Notes under the pieces: generated by a model
What the model was told of the DNA's origin: nothing
The model's database searches: none
The model's input: the letters and a program-made list of their open reading frames with translations, nothing else
Source: Chitinophagaceae bacterium
GTDB taxonomy: Bacteria > Bacteroidota > Bacteroidia > Chitinophagales > Chitinophagaceae
Reading direction: 5' to 3'
NCBI GenBank assembly: GCA_947454235.1
Contig: CANGIY010000010.1
Coordinates: 1 to 64,000 of the forward strand
DNA length: 64,000 nt
Shown: positions 1 through 7,812 of the stretch, one piece after another
Position numbering within the stretch: position 1 is the stretch's first letter
Layout: the number at the start of each line of letters is the position of its first letter
Position numbers and translations under genes: made by a program

Positions 1-1811
1 CCTTTAGGCCACGATGCTATATTAAGTTGGGTACTGCGGTGCTGTTGATTGCTCTCACGGTACATGACCCGCCCTGAAACATCAGTAATAACAAGCTGTG
101 CCCAATCGTTACCCGCAACTATTTGTATTTCTGTTTGTGCTGGGTTGGGTTGCAGCCATATCTCATTGCTTTTTTCTACCACAGGTACGCTTGTGTTATA
201 GCGTACAATGGTTTTTACGGGGCTTCCCGTACTATCGTAGCAGCCGCGGGCGTTACTGGTAAGTACTACAGTAATGCTATCAATAGCTCGTGTTTTTACA
301 TATTGTACTGTAGGTGTGGTGGTGTTAGCAAACAGGCTATCGCTGTTGTACCACTTAAGGTTATAGCTGCTGCCCGCACCTGTTATAGTAGCCGAAAGAT
401 GCACTGTATCACCTATTGCAGCACCTGCAACACCAGTTATAGAAATATTGGGTGGGCTAAGTGTATCTACAAAAATGTGCACAGAATTACTTGAAGCGGT
501 AGCATCAGAAAGGCAATTTAGACTACTGACCATGGTACACGTAACCACATCACCGTTTGCGGGGGTGTAGCTAAAGTAAGGAGTATCAGTGCCGGCTGGG
601 ATGCTATTAACAGTCCAGCTAAAATGCGGGTACCTGCCCGCATACCTGCCCACAGCATTCAATGAGATAACCCGCCTGTTACATAAGTGTATTACCGTAT
701 CACCTATATTAACCTGAACTGATGCAAGAGTACCTCTACCTAGGTTAAGCATTCGTACTCGATGATTATAAACATCATCTATATAAAGGTCACCACATGG
801 ATTTAATGCAATTTGGAGGGGACGATTTAGCATTGCTGAGTCAGCCCGTCCCCCATCACCACTAAACCCTGCAATCCCAGTACCGGCAATAGAGCGAATA
901 AACCCATTTGTGTCAATATATCGAATTCTGTGATGCATAATGTCTGAAAAAAATATTCGACCCATACTGTCGGCGGCAACACTGCCAGGCCAAAAATGTG
1001 CATTAGTTGCAGGTATACTATCTTCGTAAAAAGTTGAAGTATCTCTTACACCGGCAATTGTAGAAATAATACCAGTCGCATGATCAATTCTTCTAATTGA
1101 ATTGGTCCAGTCACTTGTTATAATATCCCCATTCTGAGCAAAGCAAAATAAATAGAAGTTTCCGGTTGCAGCAGTTGCAGGACCTCCGTCTCCGGTTGTT
1201 GTAACAGCGGTTCCGGTACCTGCTACAGTAGAAACAATATTAGTTAAGTGGTCAATCTTCTTTATATATCCGGTAGCACCAGAGAATAACAAATTTTTCT
1301 CTTGATCAAATGCAATACAAGCTACACCTGATATTGACGTTGCTGTAGCGGGAAACCCATCAGCAGAAACGACAGCTCTACCATCTCCCGCAATTGTACT
1401 AATAATCCCGGTTCTGGAATCAACTTTTCTGATGACATAGGCTAAACCATCGGCAATGTAAATATTGTTGGAATCATCAATTGCGATATTATTAGGGTCT
1501 TTAAATTTTGCGGCCGTAGCATCTCCCCCGTCACCTGTGTAACCCATCGCACCGGTACCTGCTAATTTGGAAATAATCCCGCCGGTATTGATTTTTCTGA
1601 CTGAGTATCCCCAATTTCTTGTGCAAATATAAAAGTTCCCAAAATTATCAAAGGTTGACGGTACGCCATCATGAAAGCACGCATTTGTGGCAGGTCCACC
1701 ATCTCCGGATGCACCAATTAAACCACAGCCTGCTACAGTGGTAATAGTTACGCTTTGCGAATAAATTTTTGTGTTGAAAAACAAAAATAATATAACTAAC
1801 AGGTACTTCAT
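1..1811 (-). CDS. NHL-repeat secreted protein with T9SS type A sorting domain (3' end cut by window edge)
   Basis: This frame is open from ATG at 1811 to the left edge (about 603 codons), so the gene is incomplete only at its C-terminus. A Sec signal peptide (MKYLLVILFLFFNTKIYSQS) is followed by repeated NHL units over roughly residues 25-330, with the typical GDGGPAT, IAGTG and IRKI/IRRID elements, as in beta-propeller proteins. Residues of about 350-540 look like Ig/PKD-type strands. The last visible 50 residues (WLQPNPAQTEIQIVAGNDW, then VITDVSGRVMYRE) are the start of a T9SS type A sorting domain, so it is probably exported and surface-attached or released. NHL propellers usually bind proteins or ligands; the ligand is unknown. 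A compound palindromic repeat lies about 70 bp upstream. Confidence 0.85.
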   Translation of the reverse strand, partial: MKYLLVILFLFFNTKIYSQSVTITTVAGCGLIGASGDGGPATNACFHDGVPSTFDNFGNFYICTRNWGYSVRKINTGGIISKLAGTGAMGYTGDGGDATAAKFKDPNNIAIDDSNNIYIADGLAYVIRKVDSRTGIISTIAGDGRAVVSADGFPATATSISGVACIAFDQEKNLLFSGATGYIKKIDHLTNIVSTVAGTGTAVTTTGDGGPATAATGNFYLFCFAQNGDIITSDWTNSIRRIDHATGIISTIAGVRDTSTFYEDSIPATNAHFWPGSVAADSMGRIFFSDIMHHRIRYIDTNGFIRSIAGTGIAGFSGDGGRADSAMLNRPLQIALNPCGDLYIDDVYNHRVRMLNLGRGTLASVQVNIGDTVIHLCNRRVISLNAVGRYAGRYPHFSWTVNSIPAGTDTPYFSYTPANGDVVTCTMVSSLNCLSDATASSNSVHIFVDTLSPPNISITGVAGAAIGDTVHLSATITGAGSSYNLKWYNSDSLFANTTTPTVQYVKTRAIDSITVVLTSNARGCYDSTGSPVKTIVRYNTSVPVVEKSNEIWLQPNPAQTEIQIVAGNDWAQLVITDVSGRVMYRESNQQHRSTQLNIASWPK

Positions 1812-1879
1812 AGACAACAAATAACGAAACAAATTTATTCATTTTTTATTGGTGATGGGTGCTTTGGTCAAAAAAAATG

Positions 1880-2099
1880 TTTGTTGTCTGAATCAGAATT
1901 TACAGAATTTCAGAATTTTCAGAATTGTTCATTTAGGAAGCACATGCTTCCTGAATGTTAGGACGAAGGAAATCCTTCGCCCAGATGGTATTTTTAATGT
2001 GAAAATGTAGGGGCGTAAGGCTTACGCCCGGTAGCAACATCAAACACCAGCAGGTCATATACCTGCCAACGCATAACAAGTTCGTTGAGCGTTGACGAA
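1880..2099 (-). repeat. Compound palindromic element, copy A
   Basis: This gene-free stretch holds a run of short perfect or near-perfect palindromes with different arms: AGGAAGC/GCTTCCT at 1935-1952, CGAAGGA/TCCTTCG at 1964-1979, GGGCGTAAG/CTTACGCCC at 2011-2029 (1-nt centre) and GCAGGT/ACCTGC at 2050-2066. They are followed, on the gene-proximal side, by a tract of repeated CAGAATTT words at 1890-1926. The reverse complement matches 43488-43710 over much of its length, including the tail that faces the gene. No convincing ORF lies in it. Confidence 0.8.
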
Positions 2100-2167
2100 A
2101 CGAAAAAACACCAAACACAAAAAAGGCCGCCCCGAAGAGCAGCCTTTGATTGAAAATTGAATATCTA

Positions 2168-5100
2168 TTAACTGAACAAGAAAGCGATATCGTCCTTGGT
2201 GAGGCGTTTCATAATGGCATTGTCATCAGAAACGAGGTCGTTCGCCAATGTGCGTTTTGACTCTTGTAGTTGCAACATCTTTTCTTCCAGCGAATCTTTA
2301 CAAATCAGTCGGTAAGCGAAAATGTTCTTGGTTTGTCCGATACGGTGTGTCCGGTCAATGGCTTGTTGTTCTACAGCCGGGTTCCACCATGGGTCAACAA
2401 TGTACACGTAGTCGGCAGCGGTAAGGTTCAAACCTATACCACCTGCTTTCAGTGAAATCAGGAATACCCTGCAATCGTGATTGCTTTGGAATTCATTAAT
2501 CGCATCTTCCCTTTGTGTCGAAGTGCTGCTACCATCGAAGTACACATGGTGTATTTTCTCTTCTTCAAGTCTTTGCCTGATGAGCCCCAGCATACCGAGG
2601 AACTGCGAGAATATCAATACTTTATGGTCACCCACGTTTTCCATAATCTCACGGCTAAGCTCGTCGAGTTTAATGGAGTGGTTAGGCAGTTTTTCAGATT
2701 CTTTAAGTATCGCAGGTGAGTCACAAATCTGACGCAACTTAGTAAGTCCTTGCAAAATGTGCATTTGCGAACGTTCCATACCGCGCTCTTCAATCATACC
2801 CAAAATCTTAGAACGGTAGGTATTGCGGTAAGCTTCGTAAATTTTACGCTGCTCGTTGCCCATTTCGCAATACAATATGATCTCTGTTTTTTCTGGTAAG
2901 TCTTTAGCCACCTGTTCCTTGGTACGTCTGAGCAAGAAAGGGTAGGTGAGTTGTTTCAACTGCACCTTCGCTTCGCTTTCCCTGAATTTGTCAATTGGTG
3001 TTGCAAACTCGCTCATGAAAAACTCTCTGCTGCCCAGCATACCCGGGTTCAGGAAGTTCATTTGCGCATAAAGGTCGAACGTGTTGTTTTGGAGCGGAGT
3101 ACCACTTAGTGCAAGCCTGTTCTTACTCTGCAACAACAAAGAAGCCTTGGCTACCTGCGATTGCGGGTTTTTAATAGACTGCGATTCATCCAGTACCACA
3201 TAGTCGAACTCAATGTCTTTCAACATTTTAATATCGCTGCGCATGGTTCCGTAAGTAGTAATCACCACATCATATCCTTCAAATATTTGAGGAGATACCG
3301 AGCGTTTTGGCCCGTGGTGAATGTACTTGGTAAGGGTAGGTGTGAATTTATTAATCTCGTTTTCCCAGTTGAACATCAAGGTAGTAGGGCAAATAACCAG
3401 GTACCTTGGTGTTTTGTGGGTATTTTTATAATGTTGGAAGAACGCCAGAGTTTGTATGGTTTTACCGAGACCCATGTCATCGGCAAGAATACCGCCCCAG
3501 CCTGCTTCGTTCAGGAATTTCAGCCAGTGGAAGCCTGCATATTGGTAAGGCCTCAATACTGCTTCAAGGTGGTCAGGTGCCTTGGTGTTGGAATAGTCAT
3601 TGTCAATAATGCTCTCAAGGCGCACTTTCTTGCTTTCCAGCTCTTTCAATATTGAACCTTCATCAAGTTCTGCCATTAGCTCATCAAGTACACTGAAGTG
3701 GTACTTTTTGAGGCGCACTTTATTGCCCTTGGTTTCACCTACTTTGAGCAATAACGAATATTTTTTCAACCAGTCATCAGGCAACATACCCAACGACCCA
3801 TCGCCGAGTTTTACATAGTTCTGTTTGCTGCCCAGTGCTTTCTTAACGTCAGAAATACTTACTTTCTGGTCGCCGAAGCTCAGTTCAATGGTGGCGTCAA
3901 ACCAATCGATACCGCTCGAAACATTGATAATTGTTTCTGCAACATTGGTATTCACACGCAGGTTGCGTAAACGATCAAGACCGCGAAGCTCAATTTCTGA
4001 ATCTTTGAGTGTCTTCGTGAATTTAAAGAACCAGTTGTTTGACAATACCGCTGCCCCTGAAAGTTGGTAGGTGCCTTCACGTTTGTTATAGGTCAGTTCG
4101 TTGTGCAATGCCTTAATCTCGTCAGCAAATTCAGCTTCAATTTCAGGGTTGCGTTGAACAATTTTTACAATACCGTTGTGCGGTTCAATGACGTCGCCAT
4201 GAAAATTCATGCCTATTTCCATGCCTTCGTAGGCTAATTTTGGCTGAATCATGAACGTGTTGTCGCGCTCTTGCAGGTACACTATTTTCTGAGGTTTTGA
4301 AGCGGAAACCCTTTCAATGAATTCTTCAGAAAAATGAACGTGGATTTTGCTGTTCCAGTCCATCACATAGTCTCTCAGGTATGCCGGCCATTCCTTTGTT
4401 GGAATTTCCTTCAATCCATCTGGTTCAAAATGCTCGTTGATGATTACTTCCTTTAAAGAAGAAAGCGCGTAAATTTTATTTTTATACAACACCAATGCGG
4501 CATTGAGCAACTTCACATCTTTAAATGCAACGGCGTTGTTCTCAATAATCCATTCAAGGTTAATAGTTACTTTCCTGCCCGATTTTTTGACTTCAAGCTG
4601 TGGGTGCGCAGGCATCTCTCCGAATTCAATATCCGGTAAATTCAGCAATTGCGAACTCTTGCCTTGTGGACGAATGAACTTGAATGGGTGTACATTGAAC
4701 CTTTGCAGGAGCTTTTGGTATTTTGGTAAAAGGTATTCCCACAATTGCTCACGCACATCGTTTGATGGGCGTGCCCCTACTGATTCAACTTCATCGGGCA
4801 ATAAATCGCCGAACGGCAGGTTTTTCTTGACATATTTAACCAGCTCGTCGTCGTTGAATTTCCTCACCACCGGCAGCAAATCTCGGTCTGATTCCACAAA
4901 TCGTAGTGGGTTCAGGAATTGATGCAGTTCAAGCAATTCTTCTTTCTCTAGTAGTTTTGTGTCGGCTTCATCGGTAGTCGCTGCCACCAGTTTGAAATCG
5001 ACATAAGGGAAGTTTTGTTGAGCTGTATCGACGATAATACCCAGTCTTTTTGTTTCGTGCACAATTACCGGAATGGCAACTGTCTCTTTCTTTGGTGCAG

Positions 5101-5905
5101 GTATACCGCCTTGTGAAATCTTTTTAATGGTTGGATCCAGTACCCTTAAAAATGGTTTCCCGTTTTCGTAAGTGAAGGTGAACTTACCCTTAAGGTCGTC
5201 GCTCAGGCTATAGCCGTACTGCTCAAGTAATTTGTTCTTCTGGAAATCCCAGTTTTGCATGGTTTGGAAAAACTCCGCACCAAGTTTTTTCAGTACTTGT
5301 AAAAAAGTAGCTGTTTTATGAGCGCACAATGGGAAGCGGGCTTCCTTACATTGGCATGAAGTATCAAAATATCTTTCTTCGTTTTGTTTAATGGTAACCT
5401 TGTACTTTGTTTTACCGTCAACAACCTCAGCTTCAATTTTCTCGTTTTTACCCGGAGCAAGCGTAACCATCCCGTCAGAAAGCAGGTCTTCGGCTTTGTC
5501 TAGCGATTCGGGTGCAGTGAAAATTTGAATTACCTGTTTGCTTACCTGCCTCATGCGCACTACCGTATGTTTTTGGTCGTAGCTAACGTCCATATTCTCA
5601 AAGAAACCACTTTGAATAATGTCGTTAAGCTGGAATAGGGCAGCAACCTCGTGACGGCAAATCTCGCCCATGTTGTAAGGGCATTGGCAACGCGCAGCTA
5701 GTTCGGTAGTTGTGAGGTATTTATTAATAGTAACGGTGTAGTAATTTTGGTATTGATCGTTTTTAACACGAAAGCGAACTTGTTCAGCGAGGTGGTCAAC
5801 ATCAAGCATTTGAACGCCTGACGAATAAAAGATTTTCTTTCCTCGTTTAATAACTTCTTCTGTACCGTGATTGTAAACAAATTTTAAAATGGCCGGGAGC
5901 GACAT
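2168..5905 (-). CDS. SWIM zinc-finger SNF2/Rad54-type DEAD/H helicase
   Basis: A 1245-residue Swi2/Snf2-family ATPase, likely a DNA translocase acting on protein-DNA complexes. Near the N-terminus are two SWIM-type metal sites (CQCPYNMGEICRHEVAALF around residue 93 and CQCKEARFPLCAHKTATF around 180). The middle of about 500 residues resembles the bacterial SNF2 accessory region. The C-terminal motor has Walker A ADDMGLGKT at about 805, the DESQ box at about 905, LSGTPLQN, then helicase motifs V and VI (GGIGLNL and QAIDRTHRIGQ at about 1187). Length and order fit the bacterial 'SNF2 helicase-associated' family. The ATG at 5905 is preceded by a -7 box at 5940-5947. It is divergent from the aldolase gene. 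No neighbouring defence genes point to an anti-phage role. Confidence 0.92.
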   Translation of the reverse strand: MSLPAILKFVYNHGTEEVIKRGKKIFYSSGVQMLDVDHLAEQVRFRVKNDQYQNYYTVTINKYLTTTELAARCQCPYNMGEICRHEVAALFQLNDIIQSGFFENMDVSYDQKHTVVRMRQVSKQVIQIFTAPESLDKAEDLLSDGMVTLAPGKNEKIEAEVVDGKTKYKVTIKQNEERYFDTSCQCKEARFPLCAHKTATFLQVLKKLGAEFFQTMQNWDFQKNKLLEQYGYSLSDDLKGKFTFTYENGKPFLRVLDPTIKKISQGGIPAPKKETVAIPVIVHETKRLGIIVDTAQQNFPYVDFKLVAATTDEADTKLLEKEELLELHQFLNPLRFVESDRDLLPVVRKFNDDELVKYVKKNLPFGDLLPDEVESVGARPSNDVREQLWEYLLPKYQKLLQRFNVHPFKFIRPQGKSSQLLNLPDIEFGEMPAHPQLEVKKSGRKVTINLEWIIENNAVAFKDVKLLNAALVLYKNKIYALSSLKEVIINEHFEPDGLKEIPTKEWPAYLRDYVMDWNSKIHVHFSEEFIERVSASKPQKIVYLQERDNTFMIQPKLAYEGMEIGMNFHGDVIEPHNGIVKIVQRNPEIEAEFADEIKALHNELTYNKREGTYQLSGAAVLSNNWFFKFTKTLKDSEIELRGLDRLRNLRVNTNVAETIINVSSGIDWFDATIELSFGDQKVSISDVKKALGSKQNYVKLGDGSLGMLPDDWLKKYSLLLKVGETKGNKVRLKKYHFSVLDELMAELDEGSILKELESKKVRLESIIDNDYSNTKAPDHLEAVLRPYQYAGFHWLKFLNEAGWGGILADDMGLGKTIQTLAFFQHYKNTHKTPRYLVICPTTLMFNWENEINKFTPTLTKYIHHGPKRSVSPQIFEGYDVVITTYGTMRSDIKMLKDIEFDYVVLDESQSIKNPQSQVAKASLLLQSKNRLALSGTPLQNNTFDLYAQMNFLNPGMLGSREFFMSEFATPIDKFRESEAKVQLKQLTYPFLLRRTKEQVAKDLPEKTEIILYCEMGNEQRKIYEAYRNTYRSKILGMIEERGMERSQMHILQGLTKLRQICDSPAILKESEKLPNHSIKLDELSREIMENVGDHKVLIFSQFLGMLGLIRQRLEEEKIHHVYFDGSSTSTQREDAINEFQSNHDCRVFLISLKAGGIGLNLTAADYVYIVDPWWNPAVEQQAIDRTHRIGQTKNIFAYRLICKDSLEEKMLQLQESKRTLANDLVSDDNAIMKRLTKDDIAFLFS

Positions 5906-5939
5906 TCAGCAAAAGTGCCCGTTTAAAAAAGGCAAGCCG

Positions 5940-5947
5940 CAAAAGTA
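5940..5947 (-). promoter_or_regulatory. Bacteroidota -7 box for the SNF2 helicase gene
   Basis: On the minus strand this reads TACTTTTG, an exact match to TAnnTTTG, 34 nt upstream of the ATG. No clear -33 TTTG is seen at the usual spacing. Inference from consensus only. Confidence 0.55.
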
Positions 5948-6080
5948 CCAAAAAAGTTAGTTAATAAGTTCTGAAATGATGGTTGTTACAATACAGTTTT
6001 GAAATAAATTTGAAATTAATGGGTCGATTGCGGCATAAGACGGTGCTTTCATTGCTCATTAAATCAACCATTCTGCCATG

Positions 6081-6124
6081 TAACAGCAACTGTTATCTAC
6101 TTAATACGAAAATGAATACCTTTG
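6081..6124 (+). promoter_or_regulatory. fbaB promoter with palindromic operator candidate
   Basis: TACCTTTG at 6117-6124 matches the Bacteroidota -7 box. A perfect 15-bp inverted repeat, TAACAGcaaCTGTTA, at 6081-6095 lies where the -33 element should be, so a bound regulator could block or help RNA polymerase. The in-frame TTG at 6122 is part of the -7 box and therefore cannot be the translation start. Confidence 0.6.
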
Positions 6125-6148
6125 CAGCCGAAAAAATTAGATTTGAGT

Positions 6149-7207
6149 ATGGCTTCTACAAAAATTCAGGAATTGCTCGCTGACAAAGCGGAGTACTATC
6201 TTGGCCACGAGTGCAAAACAATAGACAAATCAGTTATACATGCACCGTCTGCTGACCACCACGACAATGTTTGGATGCATTCAAACCGTAATCTTCAAAC
6301 TTTGCGTTCTTTACATGCATTGAGCAACACAGGTCGTTTGGCTGGAACAGGTTATGTTTCAATCCTTCCGGTTGACCAAGGTATTGAACATAGCGGTGGT
6401 GCGTCTTTCGCTCCTAACCCAATTTATTTTGATCCGGAAAATATCGTGAAACTTGCTATCGAAGGTGGTTGTAACGCAGTTGCTTCTACTTATGGTGTTC
6501 TAGGTGCTGTTGCCCGCAAGTATGCGCACAAAATTCCGTTCATCGTAAAAATCAACCACAACGAATTCATTTCTTATCCTAATAAGTTCGACCAAATCAT
6601 GTTTGGTACTATTAAGGATGCTTGGAATATGGGTGCTACTGCTGTAGGTGCTACTATTTATTATGGTTCTGACGAGAGTGCTCGCCAAATCGTAGAAGTA
6701 GCTAAAGCATTCGAGTATGCACACGAATTAGGTATGGCTACTGTATTGTGGTGCTACCTCCGTAACTCAGCATTCAAGAAAGACGGCGTAGATTATCACA
6801 CCGCTGCTGACCTTACTGGACAAGCTAACCACCTCGGTGTTACCATCCAGGCTGATATCATCAAACAAAAATTGCCTTCAAACAATGGAGGTTACAATGC
6901 GATGAATTTCGGTAAAACCAGCAAATTGGTTTATGACAAACTAACTACTGATCACCCAATTGATTTGACTCGTTACCAAGTGGCTAACTGCTACATGGGC
7001 AGAGTGGGTCTCATTAACTCAGGTGGTGAGTCAAAAGGTGCTACTGATATGGCTGAAGCAGTTATGACAGCAGTAGTTAACAAGCGTGCAGGTGGTATGG
7101 GTCTCATCAGCGGACGTAAAGCGTTCCAAAAACCTATGAACGACGGTATTGCTTTGTTGAACACAATTCAGGATGTTTATCTTGACGAAACAATCAAACT
7201 TGCTTAA
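6149..7207 (+). CDS. fbaB: Class I fructose-bisphosphate aldolase (FbaB/DhnA type)
   Basis: A 352-residue enzyme of the archaeal/DhnA-type class I aldolase family. It cleaves fructose 1,6-bisphosphate to glyceraldehyde 3-phosphate and dihydroxyacetone phosphate through a Schiff-base lysine. Visible family segments are [13 protein letters not shown] (about residue 80), [22 protein letters not shown] with the likely Schiff-base region, and [15 protein letters not shown]. Length agrees with E. coli FbaB. The start is ATG at 6149, 25 nt after the -7 box; the upstream TTG at 6122 lies inside that box. The gene is monocistronic, with a strong terminator right after it. The codons look well suited to high expression. 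Confidence 0.93.
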   Translation: MASTKIQELLADKAEYYLGHECKTIDKSVIHAPSADHHDNVWMHSNRNLQTLRSLHALSNTGRLAGTGYVSILPVDQGIEHSGGASFAPNPIYFDPENIVKLAIEGGCNAVASTYGVLGAVARKYAHKIPFIVKINHNEFISYPNKFDQIMFGTIKDAWNMGATAVGATIYYGSDESARQIVEVAKAFEYAHELGMATVLWCYLRNSAFKKDGVDYHTAADLTGQANHLGVTIQADIIKQKLPSNNGGYNAMNFGKTSKLVYDKLTTDHPIDLTRYQVANCYMGRVGLINSGGESKGATDMAEAVMTAVVNKRAGGMGLISGRKAFQKPMNDGIALLNTIQDVYLDETIKLA

Positions 7208-7228
7208 TCAAAGCTTGTAGATATTTTT

Positions 7229-7261
7229 GAGGCCGGCGGTTTTACTGCCGGCCTCATTTTT
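7229..7261 (+). terminator. Rho-independent terminator of fbaB
   Basis: Perfect 9-bp stem GAGGCCGGC/GCCGGCCTC (7229-7237 with 7247-7255), 9-nt loop, then ATTTTTTG. Confidence 0.92.
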
Positions 7262-7312
7262 TGTTGCAATAGAAAGGTTGAAATTTTTAAATAACTTTTA
7301 ATTTCTCACAGC

Positions 7313-7320
7313 TATTTTTG
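7313..7320 (+). promoter_or_regulatory. -7 box for the His-rich gene and probably the efflux operon
   Basis: TATTTTTG matches TAnnTTTG exactly and lies 14 nt before the TTG start at 7335. No clear -33 element. Confidence 0.5.
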
Positions 7321-7334
7321 TACAAAATTCCATT

Positions 7335-7739
7335 TTGCGGTTTTCTCTGAGACATATTATCACTTGTTTCCTGCTGGCATGTATTGCCTTTGCGGGCATG
7401 GTGGCTAATGTTGAAAAGATTCAAGGCGCTGAAAAAATGGATAGTCTGGCGCAGGTCGACTATTGTATTGAAGCTGATGATGATGAGGAAGATGTAGCTT
7501 CTTTTTTCGAAGATCAGGGTGCTTCAATCAAGGCTTCGCATCAGCACCATCATAAAAAACACATGGTGCGCGGACGCAGGCGAACAGTAATTTGCAGCGT
7601 TGTCAATGATGCCGATGAACTTTCCGTATCGGGTAATTTCATTTTATCGGGCGCCGACAGAAGTCATGCACTCGCACTGGCTTACGACATACCTCAGCCA
7701 TTTTATTACACATTTCTGCATCGCTGCTCGTTGTTTTAA
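7335..7739 (+). CDS. Small His-rich secreted protein upstream of an RND efflux operon
   Basis: A 134-residue protein of no family I recognise. It begins with a TTG codon and has a signal peptide-like N-terminus (RFSLRHIITCFLLACIAFAG). Next come an acidic patch (EADDDEEDV, about residues 46-54) and a metal-ligand-like cluster HQHHHKKH at about residues 69-76, then a basic RGRRR. An internal ATG at 7398 would remove the signal peptide, so TTG is preferred. It is the first gene ahead of an efflux operon, separated from it by a large hairpin. The His cluster suggests binding of a transition metal, as for small periplasmic proteins of metal-efflux loci, but the downstream pump looks like a drug rather than metal type. 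Function is unknown. Confidence 0.6.
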   Translation: MRFSLRHIITCFLLACIAFAGMVANVEKIQGAEKMDSLAQVDYCIEADDDEEDVASFFEDQGASIKASHQHHHKKHMVRGRRRTVICSVVNDADELSVSGNFILSGADRSHALALAYDIPQPFYYTFLHRCSLF

Positions 7740-7801
7740 TTTTTAAAAGTTTCCCGACTGCTGTCATAAAGCAGTCTGCTACCTCAAACTTTTAAAAATT
7801 A
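7737..7801 (+). promoter_or_regulatory. Large two-part hairpin between the His-rich gene and the efflux operon
   Basis: The outer arms of 16 bp are perfect (TAATTTTTAAAAGTTT at 7737-7752 against 7786-7801) and begin on the stop codon of the upstream gene. Inside is a second 7-bp stem, GACTGCT/AGCAGTC (7756-7762 with 7770-7776). The ATG of the next gene is 12 nt after the end. It could be an RNA structure controlling downstream translation, or an operator. It lacks a typical U-tract terminator. Confidence 0.7.
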
Positions 7802-7812
7802 ATCGTCTACCC

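Noticed and set aside
123-494. Open frame of 123 codons on the plus strand near the left edge
   Set aside because: It is antisense to the Ig and sorting-domain region of the NHL-repeat gene, and its Tyr/Cys-rich product has no recognisable motif.
1933-2118. 61-codon frame within palindromic element A
   Set aside because: It lies wholly in the repeat; its text is read out of hairpin arms and it has no start signal.
2168-5905. SNF2 helicase as part of a DISARM-like or other anti-phage locus
   Set aside because: No methyltransferase, DUF1998, phospholipase or nuclease gene is nearby; the neighbours are metabolic and T9SS genes.
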